From CAXBNV01 sp963977185 (GTDB taxonomy: Bacteria; Pseudomonadota; Gammaproteobacteria; JAGOUU01): a stretch of 64,000 nucleotides of DNA. The translations under genes were made by a program, and so were the position numbers. The notes beneath the pieces are model-generated. The model saw only the letters and a list, made by a program, of their open reading frames with translations. It was not told the DNA's origin and did not search any database. Numbering within the stretch: the first letter of the stretch is position 1; each line of letters opens with the position of its first letter. Positions 17,876 through 27,517 of the stretch are shown one piece after another. The stretch lies in contig CAXBNV010000002.1 in NCBI GenBank assembly GCA_963977185.1, positions 62,001-126,000 of the forward strand, in the 5' to 3' direction.

Positions 17876-19081
17876 ATGAATAAGATAAATAATATTCCTT
17901 TAAGTCTATATATCCATACCCCATGGTGTGTTCAAAAATGTCCATATTGTGATTTTAACTCTCATGCTATAAAAAACAAAATACCCGAAGAACAATATAT
18001 TAAAGCCTTAATAAATGACTTTAAAAATAATTTAGAATTCATTCAATCTAGAAAAATTCATAGTATTTTTATTGGTGGTGGCACCCCAAGTTTATTCTCA
18101 GCTAAAAGCTATGATTATTTATTTAATAATTTACAAAAACATTGTAGCTTTGAAAGTGACATAGAAATCACTCTAGAAGCCAATCCTGGTAGCTTTGAGA
18201 AAGATAAGTTTCTATCCTATAAAAACATAGGGATTAATCGTTTATCTATTGGTGTGCAATCTTTTAACCCGGAGCACTTAACAATACTTGGTAGAATTCA
18301 TAATAAAAACCAAGCTATCGAAGCAATAGAGCATGCTATTGAAATAAATTTTCCAAAAATTAATATCGACATAATGCATGGACTTCCTAATCAGTCTGTT
18401 GAGCAGGCTATAAGTGATTTAAACACGGCATTAAGTTTTGATATACAGCATTTATCTTGGTACCAGTTAACTATAGAAAATAATACTTATTTTGCTAAAT
18501 TTCCACCGAAACTACCTGATGAAGAAATATTAGAAAATATCAATTTATTAGGTCATGATTTACTAGAAAAACATAATTTTGATAATTATGAAGTATCTGC
18601 TTATGCTAAGAAACTATCACAAGATGATAATGGTATAAATAGATCTAAGCATAATTTAAATTATTGGCAATTTGGAGATTACTTAGGTATTGGAGCTGGA
18701 GCTCATAGTAAAATTACTAAAAGAAATACTCCTGAGCAAAACCTAGATATAATAAGATTTAGCAAAACTAGAAGTCCTCAAAAATATCTTGAAAAATTTA
18801 GTAATTTAGAAAAATATAACAATATAAACTTATTAAGTCATTTTAATAAAATAAATCAAGAAAATAAAGTTTTAGAGTTTATGCTAAATGCTTTTAGATT
18901 AACTGATGGCTTTGATATTAGTTTATTTGAATCCCGTACAGGAACTAATGAAACTTACATAAAAAAACAGTTAAATAAAGCTATAGAATTAAAGCTCATA
19001 AATATTAAAAATGATATGATAAAACCCACTATATTAGGACAAAAATATTTAAATTCTTTGATAGAAATTTTTATATTGTAG
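17876..19081 (+). CDS. hemW: Radical SAM heme chaperone HemW
   Basis: A cytosolic radical SAM protein related to coproporphyrinogen oxidase HemN; in this subfamily it binds heme and delivers it to respiratory enzymes. The motif CVQKCPYCDFNSH (from about residue 18) carries the three Fe-S cysteines in CxxxCxxC spacing. The fourth cysteine after CxxC, typical of HemN, is replaced by Phe, as in HemW. IFIGGGTPSLF and NRLSIGVQSFN follow, and a HemN_C domain occupies the last third. Length 401 fits. It lies downstream of rdgB. Confidence 0.94.
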   Translation: MNKINNIPLSLYIHTPWCVQKCPYCDFNSHAIKNKIPEEQYIKALINDFKNNLEFIQSRKIHSIFIGGGTPSLFSAKSYDYLFNNLQKHCSFESDIEITLEANPGSFEKDKFLSYKNIGINRLSIGVQSFNPEHLTILGRIHNKNQAIEAIEHAIEINFPKINIDIMHGLPNQSVEQAISDLNTALSFDIQHLSWYQLTIENNTYFAKFPPKLPDEEILENINLLGHDLLEKHNFDNYEVSAYAKKLSQDDNGINRSKHNLNYWQFGDYLGIGAGAHSKITKRNTPEQNLDIIRFSKTRSPQKYLEKFSNLEKYNNINLLSHFNKINQENKVLEFMLNAFRLTDGFDISLFESRTGTNETYIKKQLNKAIELKLINIKNDMIKPTILGQKYLNSLIEIFIL

Positions 19082-19254
19082 ATAAATTAAACTATTAAAT
19101 TAAAAATATATCTTTGACTAAATAGAGTTTTAAAGTGAGTAACTGTACGCTCGTATATGAGATACTATATTAAATTGAAATTTTTAATTTTTTACTCTAA
19201 ATTGCATTGATGAGATATGTTTAAATAATGGCAAATTTTTAATATAAACATTTC

Positions 19255-19283
19255 AGCCCCTTGTTCTCTTAGGAAAAGGGGCT
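19255..19283 (-). terminator. Candidate terminator downstream of ald
   Basis: AGCCCCTT (19255-19262) pairs perfectly with AAGGGGCT (19276-19283) around a 13-base loop. This is one of the few GC-rich patches in the region. It lies 23 bases past the ald stop on the minus strand. The following T-tract on that strand is weak. Confidence 0.55.
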
Positions 19284-19305
19284 TGGGGCAGAAAATATTA
19301 TCTAT

Positions 19306-20418
19306 TTATAAAACATCAATTGGTGATACATATTCTTTATTAAAAGCATCAGCAACTGCTTTATAAGTAATTTTACCATTACATACATTTAAACCATTTA
19401 AAAAGTGTGCATCTTCTAGTAAAGCTTCTCTTACACCTTTTGTAATTAGGTTTAATAAATATGGTAATGTTGCATTATTTAATGCTATGGCTGCTGTTTT
19501 AGCACAAGCACCCGGCATGTTAGCAACACAATAATGCACAACTTCATCTTTTATATAAATAGGATCTTCATGGGTTGTTGCACGACTTGTTTCAAAACAA
19601 CCGCCTTGATCAATTGCAACATCAACTAAAACAGAACCACGAGCCATAGTTTTAACCATTTCTTCTGTCACTAATTTAGGAGCATTTGCACCCGGTATCA
19701 ATACAGCACCTATAACCAAATCAGCATTTTTAACATAAGTTGATATATTATGAGTCGTAGAATAAATGGTATTTAATGCTGAACCATATTGAGAATCTAA
19801 CTCTCTTAGTCTTTTTAATGATCTATCTATAACTGTAACATTCGCTTCCATACCTAACGCCATTCTGATTGCGTTAGTACCTACTACTCCGCCGCCTAAA
19901 ACAACAACATCAGCAGGAGCAACACCTGGAACACCGCCTAATAATTTACCTGAGCCACCACTAATTTTTTCTAAACATTTAGCGCCTGCTTGAATTGACA
20001 TTCTACCAGCAACTTCACTCATTGGAGATAATAAAGGCAATCCACCAAAAGCATCTGTAATCGTTTCATATGCTATAGCTATGCAACCTGATTCTTGTAA
20101 TAACTCTGTTTGAACTGGATCTGGAGCTAAATGTAAAAAAGTAAATAAAACTTGCCCTTTTCTTAACATTTTACATTCTTCTGGCTGAGGCTCTTTTACT
20201 TTTACAATTAAATCTGCTTTATCAAAAACTTCTTTTGCTGAACTTGCAATTGTTGCGCCTACTTCTTTATAATCAGCATCTTCAAAACCTATTTCATGAC
20301 CCGCGTTAGTTTCAACTAACACTTGATGGCCTAAACATGTTACCTCATAAACACTAGATGGCGTTAAACCAACTCTGCATTCATTTTTTTTTATTTCTTT
20401 AGGTACACCTACTAACAT
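19306..20418 (-). CDS. ald: Alanine dehydrogenase
   Basis: NAD-dependent reversible deamination of L-alanine to pyruvate and ammonia. The 370 residues contain MLVGVPKEIKKNECRVGLTP, the substrate region LVKVKEPQ (Lys about 75) and FTFLHLAPD (His96 region). The Rossmann motif is VVVLGGGVVGTNAIRMALGM, and the C-terminal part has CVANMPGACAKTAAIALNNA, all typical. A GGAG Shine-Dalgarno 10 bases upstream supports the ATG. A near-consensus promoter with an adjacent palindrome lies 45-90 bases upstream, pointing to regulated expression, perhaps by an Lrp-type regulator (inference). Confidence 0.96.
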   Translation of the reverse strand: MLVGVPKEIKKNECRVGLTPSSVYEVTCLGHQVLVETNAGHEIGFEDADYKEVGATIASSAKEVFDKADLIVKVKEPQPEECKMLRKGQVLFTFLHLAPDPVQTELLQESGCIAIAYETITDAFGGLPLLSPMSEVAGRMSIQAGAKCLEKISGGSGKLLGGVPGVAPADVVVLGGGVVGTNAIRMALGMEANVTVIDRSLKRLRELDSQYGSALNTIYSTTHNISTYVKNADLVIGAVLIPGANAPKLVTEEMVKTMARGSVLVDVAIDQGGCFETSRATTHEDPIYIKDEVVHYCVANMPGACAKTAAIALNNATLPYLLNLITKGVREALLEDAHFLNGLNVCNGKITYKAVADAFNKEYVSPIDVL

Positions 20419-20463
20419 AAAATGATTTCTCCAAAATTAAAAAATTTGAATAATATTCACATA

Positions 20464-20492
20464 GTTATAGTTTTATGTCAACATTATGTCAA
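20464..20492 (-). promoter_or_regulatory. Sigma-70-type promoter for ald
   Basis: On the minus strand a perfect TTGACA -35 box (20487-20492) is separated by exactly 17 bases from a TATAAC -10 box (20464-20469), about 45 bases ahead of the ald ATG. A second TTGACA (20476-20481) lies within the spacer. Confidence 0.65.
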
Positions 20493-20510
20493 TAGGTGAA
20501 TATACCTATT
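20491..20510. promoter_or_regulatory. Operator-like palindrome between ald and the efflux genes
   Basis: AATAGGT (20491-20497) and ACCTATT (20504-20510) are perfect inverted repeats 6 bases apart. They touch the -35 box of the ald promoter and lie about 85 bases upstream of the divergent HlyD-type gene. Symmetry and placement suggest a dimeric regulator; its identity is unknown. Confidence 0.5.
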
Positions 20511-20595
20511 AGATAAAATACTACAAACAATATATTATAAACAATATAATTAGTATAAACTATAAGAATAGTACAAATTCTTATTGATATTCATT

Positions 20596-21627
20596 ATGTC
20601 GACATACAAAAAAATAACTATTTCTGCGATTGTTGCTTGTTTAATTATTATTGGGTTTATATCTTATTGGAATTACTCAAGTAAACATCCCTATACGGAT
20701 GATGCTTATATTCAAGCAAACATAATTCAGATATCACCTCAAATTACCGGAAAAATAAAAAAAGTTCATGTGTCTAGTTTTGATTATGTAAAAAAAGGAG
20801 ATGTATTAGTAAGCATTGATCCTGCTGAATATATTATTAATAAAAACTTAGCAGATATAAAACTAGATTTAGCAAAACAAGAATACAGTTCTTTAGAAAA
20901 TAAAACTAAAGCTCTTGATAAACAAATTTCTGAAAAATCATTAGAGCTAGATCTTGCAAAAAAACAACTACACCGCGTTCAACAGCTAGCGAGTAATCAA
21001 CAAATATCACAAGAGAGCTTAGATAAAGCTACAACTAAATTTAAAATCCTTGAATCAGGACTATTACAAATACAATATAGTTATGAAGAAACTAAAACTT
21101 TACTTGGTGATACAACAAATATTAATAACAACCCTAAAATAGAGCTTGCTCAAAATTCGGTAGAAAGACAAAATCTTTTATTAGGATATACTAAAATTTA
21201 TGCCCCAAAAAGCGGTATAGTTGGTAAGGTCAATAAAGTTAATCCTGGTAATATGATTCAAGCTGGGCAAGCTTTATTTCCTCTTATTGAAGATAATAAA
21301 GAAAATTATAAATCATGGTGGATTGCTGCAAACTTTAAAGAAACTCAATTACAATATGTTAAACCTGGTCAAAAAGCATATATAAGCTTAGATTTATATC
21401 CTGGTGTAACATTTACAGGTCATGTTGCTAGTATTAGCCCAGCAAGCGGAGATTCTTTTAGTTTACTTCCACCAGAAAATGCAACTGGCAACTGGATTAA
21501 AATCACACAAAGATTCCCTGTTAAAATTAAAATAGATACAGCACCTAAAGAATACATTTTAAAAGTTGGCGCTAGTGCCAATGTGACTATTGATACTAAT
21601 ACTTACATCGACAATAATAAATCATAA
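20596..21627 (+). CDS. HlyD-family efflux adaptor, EmrA-like
   Basis: The periplasmic adaptor of a tripartite drug efflux pump. From ATG 20596 it starts MSTYKKITISAIVACLIIIG, a single N-terminal membrane anchor. The biotinyl-lipoyl-like half HPYTDDAYIQANIIQISPQI and VSSFDYVKKGDVLVSIDP follows, then a coiled-coil hairpin (about 85-180), and the return half YTKIYAPKSGIVGKVN and NPGNMIQAGQALFPLI. 343 residues is usual for EmrA. A TTG codon at 20584 in the same frame would add four residues and is less likely. The MFS partner starts 28 bases after the stop. Confidence 0.9.
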   Translation: MSTYKKITISAIVACLIIIGFISYWNYSSKHPYTDDAYIQANIIQISPQITGKIKKVHVSSFDYVKKGDVLVSIDPAEYIINKNLADIKLDLAKQEYSSLENKTKALDKQISEKSLELDLAKKQLHRVQQLASNQQISQESLDKATTKFKILESGLLQIQYSYEETKTLLGDTTNINNNPKIELAQNSVERQNLLLGYTKIYAPKSGIVGKVNKVNPGNMIQAGQALFPLIEDNKENYKSWWIAANFKETQLQYVKPGQKAYISLDLYPGVTFTGHVASISPASGDSFSLLPPENATGNWIKITQRFPVKIKIDTAPKEYILKVGASANVTIDTNTYIDNNKS

Positions 21628-21655
21628 TTATTATACTAATGAGCCAATATATAAT

Positions 21656-23137
21656 ATGCAGCGTTATCTAATAGTATTATCTGTAATGTTTGTTGCTGTA
21701 CTAGAAGTTCTAGATATGACAATTGTTAATGTGGCCCTACCTGATATGATGGGCAATTTGAGCGCTAACGTTACACAAATTACGTGGGTATTAACATCAT
21801 ATACCTTGGCTGCTGCAATATTTATTCCACTAACAGGACTATTAAGTAAATTATTTGGGGTTAAAACTCTTCTTTTGATTAACGTTGTAGGATTTGGAAT
21901 TTTTTCTACAATATGCGGTTTAACTCCTAATTTAGAAATATTAGTACTTGGCAGATTTATGCAAGGAATTTTTGGCGCAGCCTTAGTTCCTTTGTCACAA
22001 ACCATTGTTAGAAATGCTTTTTCACAAGAAGAGCAAGGAAAAGCCATGGCTATCTGGGGCATGGGTATTATGGTTGCACCTGTATTTGGCCCGCCTGTTG
22101 GCGGATTTATTATTAATAATTTAGACTGGCGTTGGATCTTTTTTGTTAATATTCCTATCTGTATTTTATCTTTTTTCTTAATTACAAAATTAATAAAACC
22201 AATCCCAAAAGAACAAGTAAAAATAGATTATACTGGTTTAATTTTAATGGTAACTACAGTAATGTCTTTACAGTTAGTTCTTGATCATGGTAATGAAAAA
22301 GATTGGTTAAGTTCAGAGTTCATTCAGGCTATGCTAACTATAGGTATTATTGGCTTTATTATCTTTATAATAAGAGGATTGCAGATAAAAAATAATATTA
22401 TTAATTTAAATATATTTAAAAATCTTTGTTTTTCTTCAGCATGTCTTGCGCTATCTATATTTTCTGCAGCTATATTTGCATGCTTAACATTATTCCCATT
22501 ATATTTACAATCTATGCTAGGATTCGATGCATATCAATCAGGTATGATATCAATGCCTATGGGAATAGCCAGTGCTATTGGTATGATTTTTGTATCAAAA
22601 TTAATTAAAACTATAGGGCCTAAAAAATGTGTTGCTATAGGTGTTACCTGCAGCATTATAGCTACATATTTATGTAGCTACTTTACGTTAAATTTAGATA
22701 CAAATTATATCATATTTACATTAAGCTTATTAGGCTTTGGAATGGGGATGTTTTTTGTGCCACTATCAACTTTAAGCTTTCAAACAATTCCTAAAAACCT
22801 TAGCACAGAAGCATCAGGTTTATATGTATTTTGCAGAAATATTGGTAGCTCAGTTGGAATTGCTTTATCAGCAACTTTATTATCAAGAAATAAGCAATAT
22901 ATGTGGCACAGCTTAGGAGAGCATCTTAATGTTTATAACCCTAATTTAAAAACCTGGATTGAACATACTGGATTTAGTTTAGACAAACCTGAGACATACG
23001 CAATATTACAATATCAATTAGAAAGACAAGCTAATATTATTGCATTAGAAGAAGTATTTTTTAGCTTATTTATTACTATGGTATGCCTTGTACCTATTAT
23101 ATTTTTTATTAAAATAGATAATAGTATAAAAAAATAG
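21656..23137 (+). CDS. DHA2-type MFS drug transporter, EmrB-like
   Basis: A 493-residue inner-membrane drug:proton antiporter with 14 predicted helices. Signature motifs include LDMTIVNVALPDMMGNLSAN (helix 1), LGRFMQGIFGAALVPLSQTI (motif B region) and WGMGIMVAPVFGPPVGGFI (motif C of antiporters). The start is the ATG at 21656; the open frame upstream of it overlaps the adaptor gene and lacks membrane-protein character. Together with the preceding adaptor it forms an EmrAB-like pair that would need an outer-membrane TolC-type channel encoded elsewhere. Confidence 0.92.
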   Translation: MQRYLIVLSVMFVAVLEVLDMTIVNVALPDMMGNLSANVTQITWVLTSYTLAAAIFIPLTGLLSKLFGVKTLLLINVVGFGIFSTICGLTPNLEILVLGRFMQGIFGAALVPLSQTIVRNAFSQEEQGKAMAIWGMGIMVAPVFGPPVGGFIINNLDWRWIFFVNIPICILSFFLITKLIKPIPKEQVKIDYTGLILMVTTVMSLQLVLDHGNEKDWLSSEFIQAMLTIGIIGFIIFIIRGLQIKNNIINLNIFKNLCFSSACLALSIFSAAIFACLTLFPLYLQSMLGFDAYQSGMISMPMGIASAIGMIFVSKLIKTIGPKKCVAIGVTCSIIATYLCSYFTLNLDTNYIIFTLSLLGFGMGMFFVPLSTLSFQTIPKNLSTEASGLYVFCRNIGSSVGIALSATLLSRNKQYMWHSLGEHLNVYNPNLKTWIEHTGFSLDKPETYAILQYQLERQANIIALEEVFFSLFITMVCLVPIIFFIKIDNSIKK

Positions 23138-23162
23138 TAACAAAAAATACATTAGTTATATA

Positions 23163-24074
23163 CTATTTTTTAGCAATAATTGTAGGGAATATTTTTTGCG
23201 AATCATAGATTACTTCAATAATAGAAAATCCTACAGATTCCAAATGTTCGCGCATTTGCTCTTCTGTTCTGTAACTTTTTTGCCAAGCTGCTTGTAATAT
23301 ATCATCAAAAATTGCATCTTGTCTGATAAGATCTTTCTCATCAAAATTTTCCCAAGTAGAAGACTCTGATAATCTTGGAGGCGGAGTTAAAAAGCTTGTT
23401 ATTAATATTCCATCTTTTTTTAAAGCATTATAGAACTCTTTATAAAGAGCGATTACTTTTGTATCATTAGTTTCATATATATTTAAACCATGGCTTGTAA
23501 TCATATTATATTGATCAATTACCCCTAAATTCCAGGCATCTTTTTTAACAAATTTAGTGCAATTTACTAAATTACTTCTAACAGAATTTTCTTTAGCTAA
23601 ATTAATAGCTTTTTGATCTAAATCAACACCTATTAACTGCATATCTAAATCAACTGGATATTCCAAGTTTAATAAATCATCCATTAGACCACAAGGAATT
23701 GAAGCTATAGTTGTTTGATTTTCTAAATATTTTTGCAATAAGTCATTAACAATAGCCACACGTTCTTGAATTGCTTTTACTGTTGGAGCTTTTCTTATAA
23801 GCCATCTTTCTAAAGTATGTAACTTTCTTTTTTGTCTATATCCACTGATTATATAAGAAGTCCAGAAACCATTTAGTCCTTGATTTTTAAGTAAAAATTT
23901 ACCTAAATCAAATTCTTCTAATTGCTCTAACAATACAAGCTCATCTTCTAATGGTAAAATTAAATTATCAGTCGATTTAAGTCTGCTTTTATATTTATCT
24001 ATATTAGGAGCATTGTCTTTGCCATGAGTAATAATATTATTTATTTTTAATGGCTTAAATCGAGATTTTGTCAT
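23163..24074 (-). CDS. Class I SAM-dependent methyltransferase (function unknown)
   Basis: 303 residues. The SAM-binding core begins at IASIPCGLMDDLL (about 143-155), corresponding to motif I, followed by QLIGVDLDQKAINLAKENS with the acidic Asp of motif II, and YNMITSHGLNIYETND (motif IV region). The first 130 residues are a helical segment with GLNGFWTSYIISGYRQKRK. The substrate is not deducible. An AGAGGC motif lies 7 bases before the ATG. It is convergent with the EmrB-like gene and separated from sucD by a strong hairpin, so it is its own transcription unit. Confidence 0.78.
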   Translation of the reverse strand: MTKSRFKPLKINNIITHGKDNAPNIDKYKSRLKSTDNLILPLEDELVLLEQLEEFDLGKFLLKNQGLNGFWTSYIISGYRQKRKLHTLERWLIRKAPTVKAIQERVAIVNDLLQKYLENQTTIASIPCGLMDDLLNLEYPVDLDMQLIGVDLDQKAINLAKENSVRSNLVNCTKFVKKDAWNLGVIDQYNMITSHGLNIYETNDTKVIALYKEFYNALKKDGILITSFLTPPPRLSESSTWENFDEKDLIRQDAIFDDILQAAWQKSYRTEEQMREHLESVGFSIIEVIYDSQKIFPTIIAKK

Positions 24075-24156
24075 AAGAGCCTCTGGGTTTTAATATCAGA
24101 ATAATTAGATATTTTATAATTAAACAAAGATTATAACCTAAGTTTGATATTAAACA

Positions 24157-24186
24157 ACAAAGGCTTTTATTAATAAAAGCCTTTGT
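24157..24186 (-). terminator. Terminator of the sdh-suc operon
   Basis: ACAAAGGCTTTTATT (24157-24171) is followed at once by its exact reverse complement AATAAAAGCCTTTGT (24172-24186), a 15-bp palindrome 24 bases past the sucD stop. The minus strand continues TGTTTAATAT, so it can act as an intrinsic terminator; the plus strand also has a T-rich tail. Confidence 0.75.
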
Positions 24187-24209
24187 TTAAATTTATCTGT
24201 AACTTAAAA

Positions 24210-25082
24210 TTATTTATTAAGATAATCTTGTATAGCTTTCCCTAATTCAGCAGGAGACTTAACAGTATGAGCTCCAGCAGATTCTAAAGCCTTAAATTTT
24301 TCTTCTGCTGTACCTTTGCCACCAGAAATAATAGCACCAGCATGTCCCATTCTTTTACCTTCAGGAGCTGTTACGCCTGCTATATAAGCAAAAACTGGTT
24401 TAGTTACATTATTTTTAATAAATTCAGCCGCTTCTTCTTCTGCTGTACCGCCAATTTCACCAACCATAATTATATATTCAGTTTGCTCATCATCTTGAAA
24501 TAATTTTAAAGCATCAATAAAGTTCATGCCTGGAATAGGATCACCACCAATACCTATACAAGTGCTTTGTCCTAAACCTATATCAGTCGTCTGTTTTACA
24601 GCTTCATAAGTAAGAGTTCCTGATCTTGATACAATCCCAACTTTACCTGGAGCATGAATATGGCCTGGCATGATGCCTATTTTGCATTCGCCTGGAGTAA
24701 TGATACCTGGGCAATTAGGACCAATTAAAATAGAATCTTTGTTTTTTAGATATTCTTTAACATAAAGCATATCAATAGTTGGTATACCTTCTGTAATACA
24801 AACTATTAGTTTAACACCTGCATCAGCAGCTTCTATTATAGAATCTTTACAAAAAGCAGCTGGAACATAAATAACGCTAGCATCTGCACCTGTTGCATCT
24901 AAAGCATCTTGTACTGTATTAAAGACTGGAAGCCCTAAATGCTCAGTTCCACCCTTACCTGGTGTTACACCACCTACCATTTTAGTTCCATAAGCAATTG
25001 CTTGCTCAGAATGAAATGTACCTTGTTTGCCAGTAAAACCTTGGCAAATAACTTTTGTATCTTTATTAATTAAAACACTCAT
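24210..25082 (-). CDS. sucD: Succinate-CoA ligase, alpha subunit
   Basis: The TCA cycle subunit that binds CoA and carries the phospho-histidine. The 290 residues have the CoA-binding Rossmann part with [20 protein letters not shown] and GGVTPGKGG, then [30 protein letters not shown] and the active-site [17 protein letters not shown] (phosphorylated His in GHAGA). Full length. Its ATG overlaps the sucC stop by one base (TAATG), which implies coupled translation. It is the last gene of the leftward sdhCDAB-sucABCD operon. Confidence 0.98.
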   Translation of the reverse strand: MSVLINKDTKVICQGFTGKQGTFHSEQAIAYGTKMVGGVTPGKGGTEHLGLPVFNTVQDALDATGADASVIYVPAAFCKDSIIEAADAGVKLIVCITEGIPTIDMLYVKEYLKNKDSILIGPNCPGIITPGECKIGIMPGHIHAPGKVGIVSRSGTLTYEAVKQTTDIGLGQSTCIGIGGDPIPGMNFIDALKLFQDDEQTEYIIMVGEIGGTAEEEAAEFIKNNVTKPVFAYIAGVTAPEGKRMGHAGAIISGGKGTAEEKFKALESAGAHTVKSPAELGKAIQDYLNK

Positions 25083-26248
25083 TAAATTTTCTCCACTGCA
25101 CTAATTATTTTTTGAGCTGCATCTGTTAGATTAGCTGCTGGAACTAAGTTCAATCCACTTTTTTCTAATAATTCACTTCCTAAATCAGCATTATTGCCTT
25201 CTAGTCTTACAACAACTGGAACCTTAACACCTACTTCAGAAACTGCAGAAATAATACCTTCTGCGATTAAATCACAACGCACTATTCCACCAAAAATATT
25301 AACTAGAACACCTTTTACTTGATCATCTGATAAAATAATTTTAAAGGCTTCTTTTACTCTTTCTTGAGTTGCTGAACCACCAACATCTAAAAAGTTAGCA
25401 GGATTACCACCATAAAGCTTAATAACATCCATAGTTGCCATAGCAAGACCTGCGCCATTTACCATACAACCAATAGTTCCATCTAAAGAAATGTAACTTA
25501 AATCCCATTCTTTAGCATGATGCTCTTTTGGATCTTCTTGAGTAATATCTTGCATCTCACGTAGTTCATGTTGTCTATAAAGAGCATTATCATCTATATT
25601 GATTTTGCCATCTAAACAAACAAGTTCACCAGAGCCAGTAATAACTAAAGGGTTAATCTCAACTAATGCCAAATCTAACTCATCAAACATTTTGCCTAAA
25701 TTAGTTACAATATGTACAAAAGTTTTAATTTGATCGCCTTTTAATCCTAATTTAAAAGCCATTTTTCTTCCTTGATAAGGAAGAACACCGACCAATGGAT
25801 CAACTTCAAATTTAAATATTTTTTCAGGGGTTTCTTCAGCTACTTCTTCAATAGACATGCCGCCTTCAGTTGATGCCATAATAACTAGTTTTCTGCAAGC
25901 CCTATCAATAACTGCACCTAAGTATAATTCTTGCTTTATATCAGCAGGAGCTTCAACTAAAACAGAATGTATTGGCTGACCTTTTGCATCTGTTTGAAAA
26001 GTTACTAGATTAGTACCAAGTAAACTTCTTGCATACTCTTTTACTTCTTCTTTAGATTTTACTAATTTAACACCACCGGCTTTACCTCTACCTCCAGCAT
26101 GAACTTGAGCTTTAACAACCCAAGCATCACCGCCTAATTCAACTGCTGCTTGCTCTGCATCTTCAGATGTATATGCAAGTAAAAAGTTTGGTACAGGTAA
26201 ACCATAATTAGCAAAAAGATGTTTTGCTTGGTATTCATGTAAATTCAT
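25082..26248 (-). CDS. sucC: Succinate-CoA ligase, beta subunit
   Basis: The nucleotide-binding (ATP-grasp) subunit of succinyl-CoA synthetase. The 388 residues begin [20 protein letters not shown], contain [19 protein letters not shown] (ATP-grasp loop, about 46-64), [20 protein letters not shown] (metal-binding) and [18 protein letters not shown], and end with ISAVEKI. A GAGGTAG Shine-Dalgarno lies about 6 bases upstream. It follows sucB by 30 bases and overlaps sucD by one base. Confidence 0.98.
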   Translation of the reverse strand: MNLHEYQAKHLFANYGLPVPNFLLAYTSEDAEQAAVELGGDAWVVKAQVHAGGRGKAGGVKLVKSKEEVKEYARSLLGTNLVTFQTDAKGQPIHSVLVEAPADIKQELYLGAVIDRACRKLVIMASTEGGMSIEEVAEETPEKIFKFEVDPLVGVLPYQGRKMAFKLGLKGDQIKTFVHIVTNLGKMFDELDLALVEINPLVITGSGELVCLDGKINIDDNALYRQHELREMQDITQEDPKEHHAKEWDLSYISLDGTIGCMVNGAGLAMATMDVIKLYGGNPANFLDVGGSATQERVKEAFKIILSDDQVKGVLVNIFGGIVRCDLIAEGIISAVSEVGVKVPVVVRLEGNNADLGSELLEKSGLNLVPAANLTDAAQKIISAVEKI

Positions 26249-26278
26249 TTTAACTACCTCTTTATTTAGTAAACTTAT

Positions 26279-27469
26279 TTATACTTCTAGTAATAATCTT
26301 GAAGGATCTTCTAATAATTCTTTTATAGTTTTTAAGAATAAAACCGAATCTTTACCATCAACAATTCTATGATCATAACTCATTGATAAATACATCATAG
26401 GTCTTATAACTATTTGACCATTTTCAACAACTGGTCTTTCTTGAATAGTTTGCATACCTAATATAGCACTTTGTGGTGGATTCAATATTGGGGTTGAAAG
26501 CAAAGAACCAAAAACACCGCCATTTGTAATAGTAAAAGTACCACCTGTAATTTCTGCAACTTCAAGCTTACCACTTTGACCACGAGCCATGAAGTCTCTA
26601 ATCTCTTTTTCTATATCAGACATTAATTTTTTATCAGCATCTCGAACTATAGGAACAACCAATCCTCTTTCAGTTGATACAGCAACACCTATATCAAAAT
26701 ATCCATGATAAATTATATCTTTACCATCTATTGATGCATTAACTAATGGAAAACGTTTTAAAGCTTCAACTGCTGCTTTAACAAAAAATGACATAAAGCC
26801 TAATCTTATGCCGTGTGTTTTTTCAAAAACATCTTTATATTTCTTTCTTGTATCCATTACAGATTGTAAGTTTACTTCATTAAAAGTAGTCAAACTAGCT
26901 GTTGTTTGCTGTGAATCAACTAATCTTTCTGCAATACGAGCCCTTAGCCTTGTCATTGGAACACGCTCTTCTAACCTGCCACCTAAACTTGCGCCACTAG
27001 ATGCTGATTTTACTGGTGCTGCAGAAGAATGATTTTTTATATCTTCTTTTGTCACTCTGCCACCAACTCCAGTACCAGAAATAGCTGAAACACTCGAATC
27101 GTTTAATTCTTTATTTTTAGATTCTCTTCTAGCAGAAGGTCCCATATTTGCATCTTTTTGCTTGCTGTTTTCTGCTACTTTTGATTCACTACTCGTGCTT
27201 GTAGAGCTTTCAGTGTCTTTATCTTTAACTGTACCTTCTTTAATTGTGGCTAATAACTCTTCAGCAAGAACAACATCGCCTTCATTTTTAATGATATCTT
27301 CTAAAATACCATCTACTGGTGCAGGAACCTCTAAAACAACTTTATCAGTTTCTAAATCTAGAATATTTTCATCTCTTTTTACAAAGTCACCTTTCTTTTT
27401 ATGCCAAACTGCAATTGTTGCATCTTGAACAGACTCTGGTAAAACCGGAACTTTAACTTCAACAGACAT
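26279..27469 (-). CDS. sucB: 2-oxoglutarate dehydrogenase E2, dihydrolipoyl succinyltransferase
   Basis: The core E2 enzyme of the 2-oxoglutarate dehydrogenase complex. The 396 residues contain one N-terminal lipoyl domain (lipoylated Lys in [15 protein letters not shown], about 43), a Ser/Lys-rich linker, a peripheral subunit-binding domain ([20 protein letters not shown] and [13 protein letters not shown]) and the acyltransferase domain ending in the catalytic [16 protein letters not shown]. The length fits. No lpd (E3) gene accompanies it here, so E3 must lie elsewhere. Confidence 0.97.
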   Translation of the reverse strand: MSVEVKVPVLPESVQDATIAVWHKKKGDFVKRDENILDLETDKVVLEVPAPVDGILEDIIKNEGDVVLAEELLATIKEGTVKDKDTESSTSTSSESKVAENSKQKDANMGPSARRESKNKELNDSSVSAISGTGVGGRVTKEDIKNHSSAAPVKSASSGASLGGRLEERVPMTRLRARIAERLVDSQQTTASLTTFNEVNLQSVMDTRKKYKDVFEKTHGIRLGFMSFFVKAAVEALKRFPLVNASIDGKDIIYHGYFDIGVAVSTERGLVVPIVRDADKKLMSDIEKEIRDFMARGQSGKLEVAEITGGTFTITNGGVFGSLLSTPILNPPQSAILGMQTIQERPVVENGQIVIRPMMYLSMSYDHRIVDGKDSVLFLKTIKELLEDPSRLLLEV

Positions 27470-27517
27470 AATTTTTTCCTATTAATTTTTTTATTTATTA
27501 ATAAATCACTTATTTTT

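Noticed and set aside
26808..27428. Rightward open frames inside sucB
   Set aside because: Antisense shadows of a well-conserved gene with no start signals.
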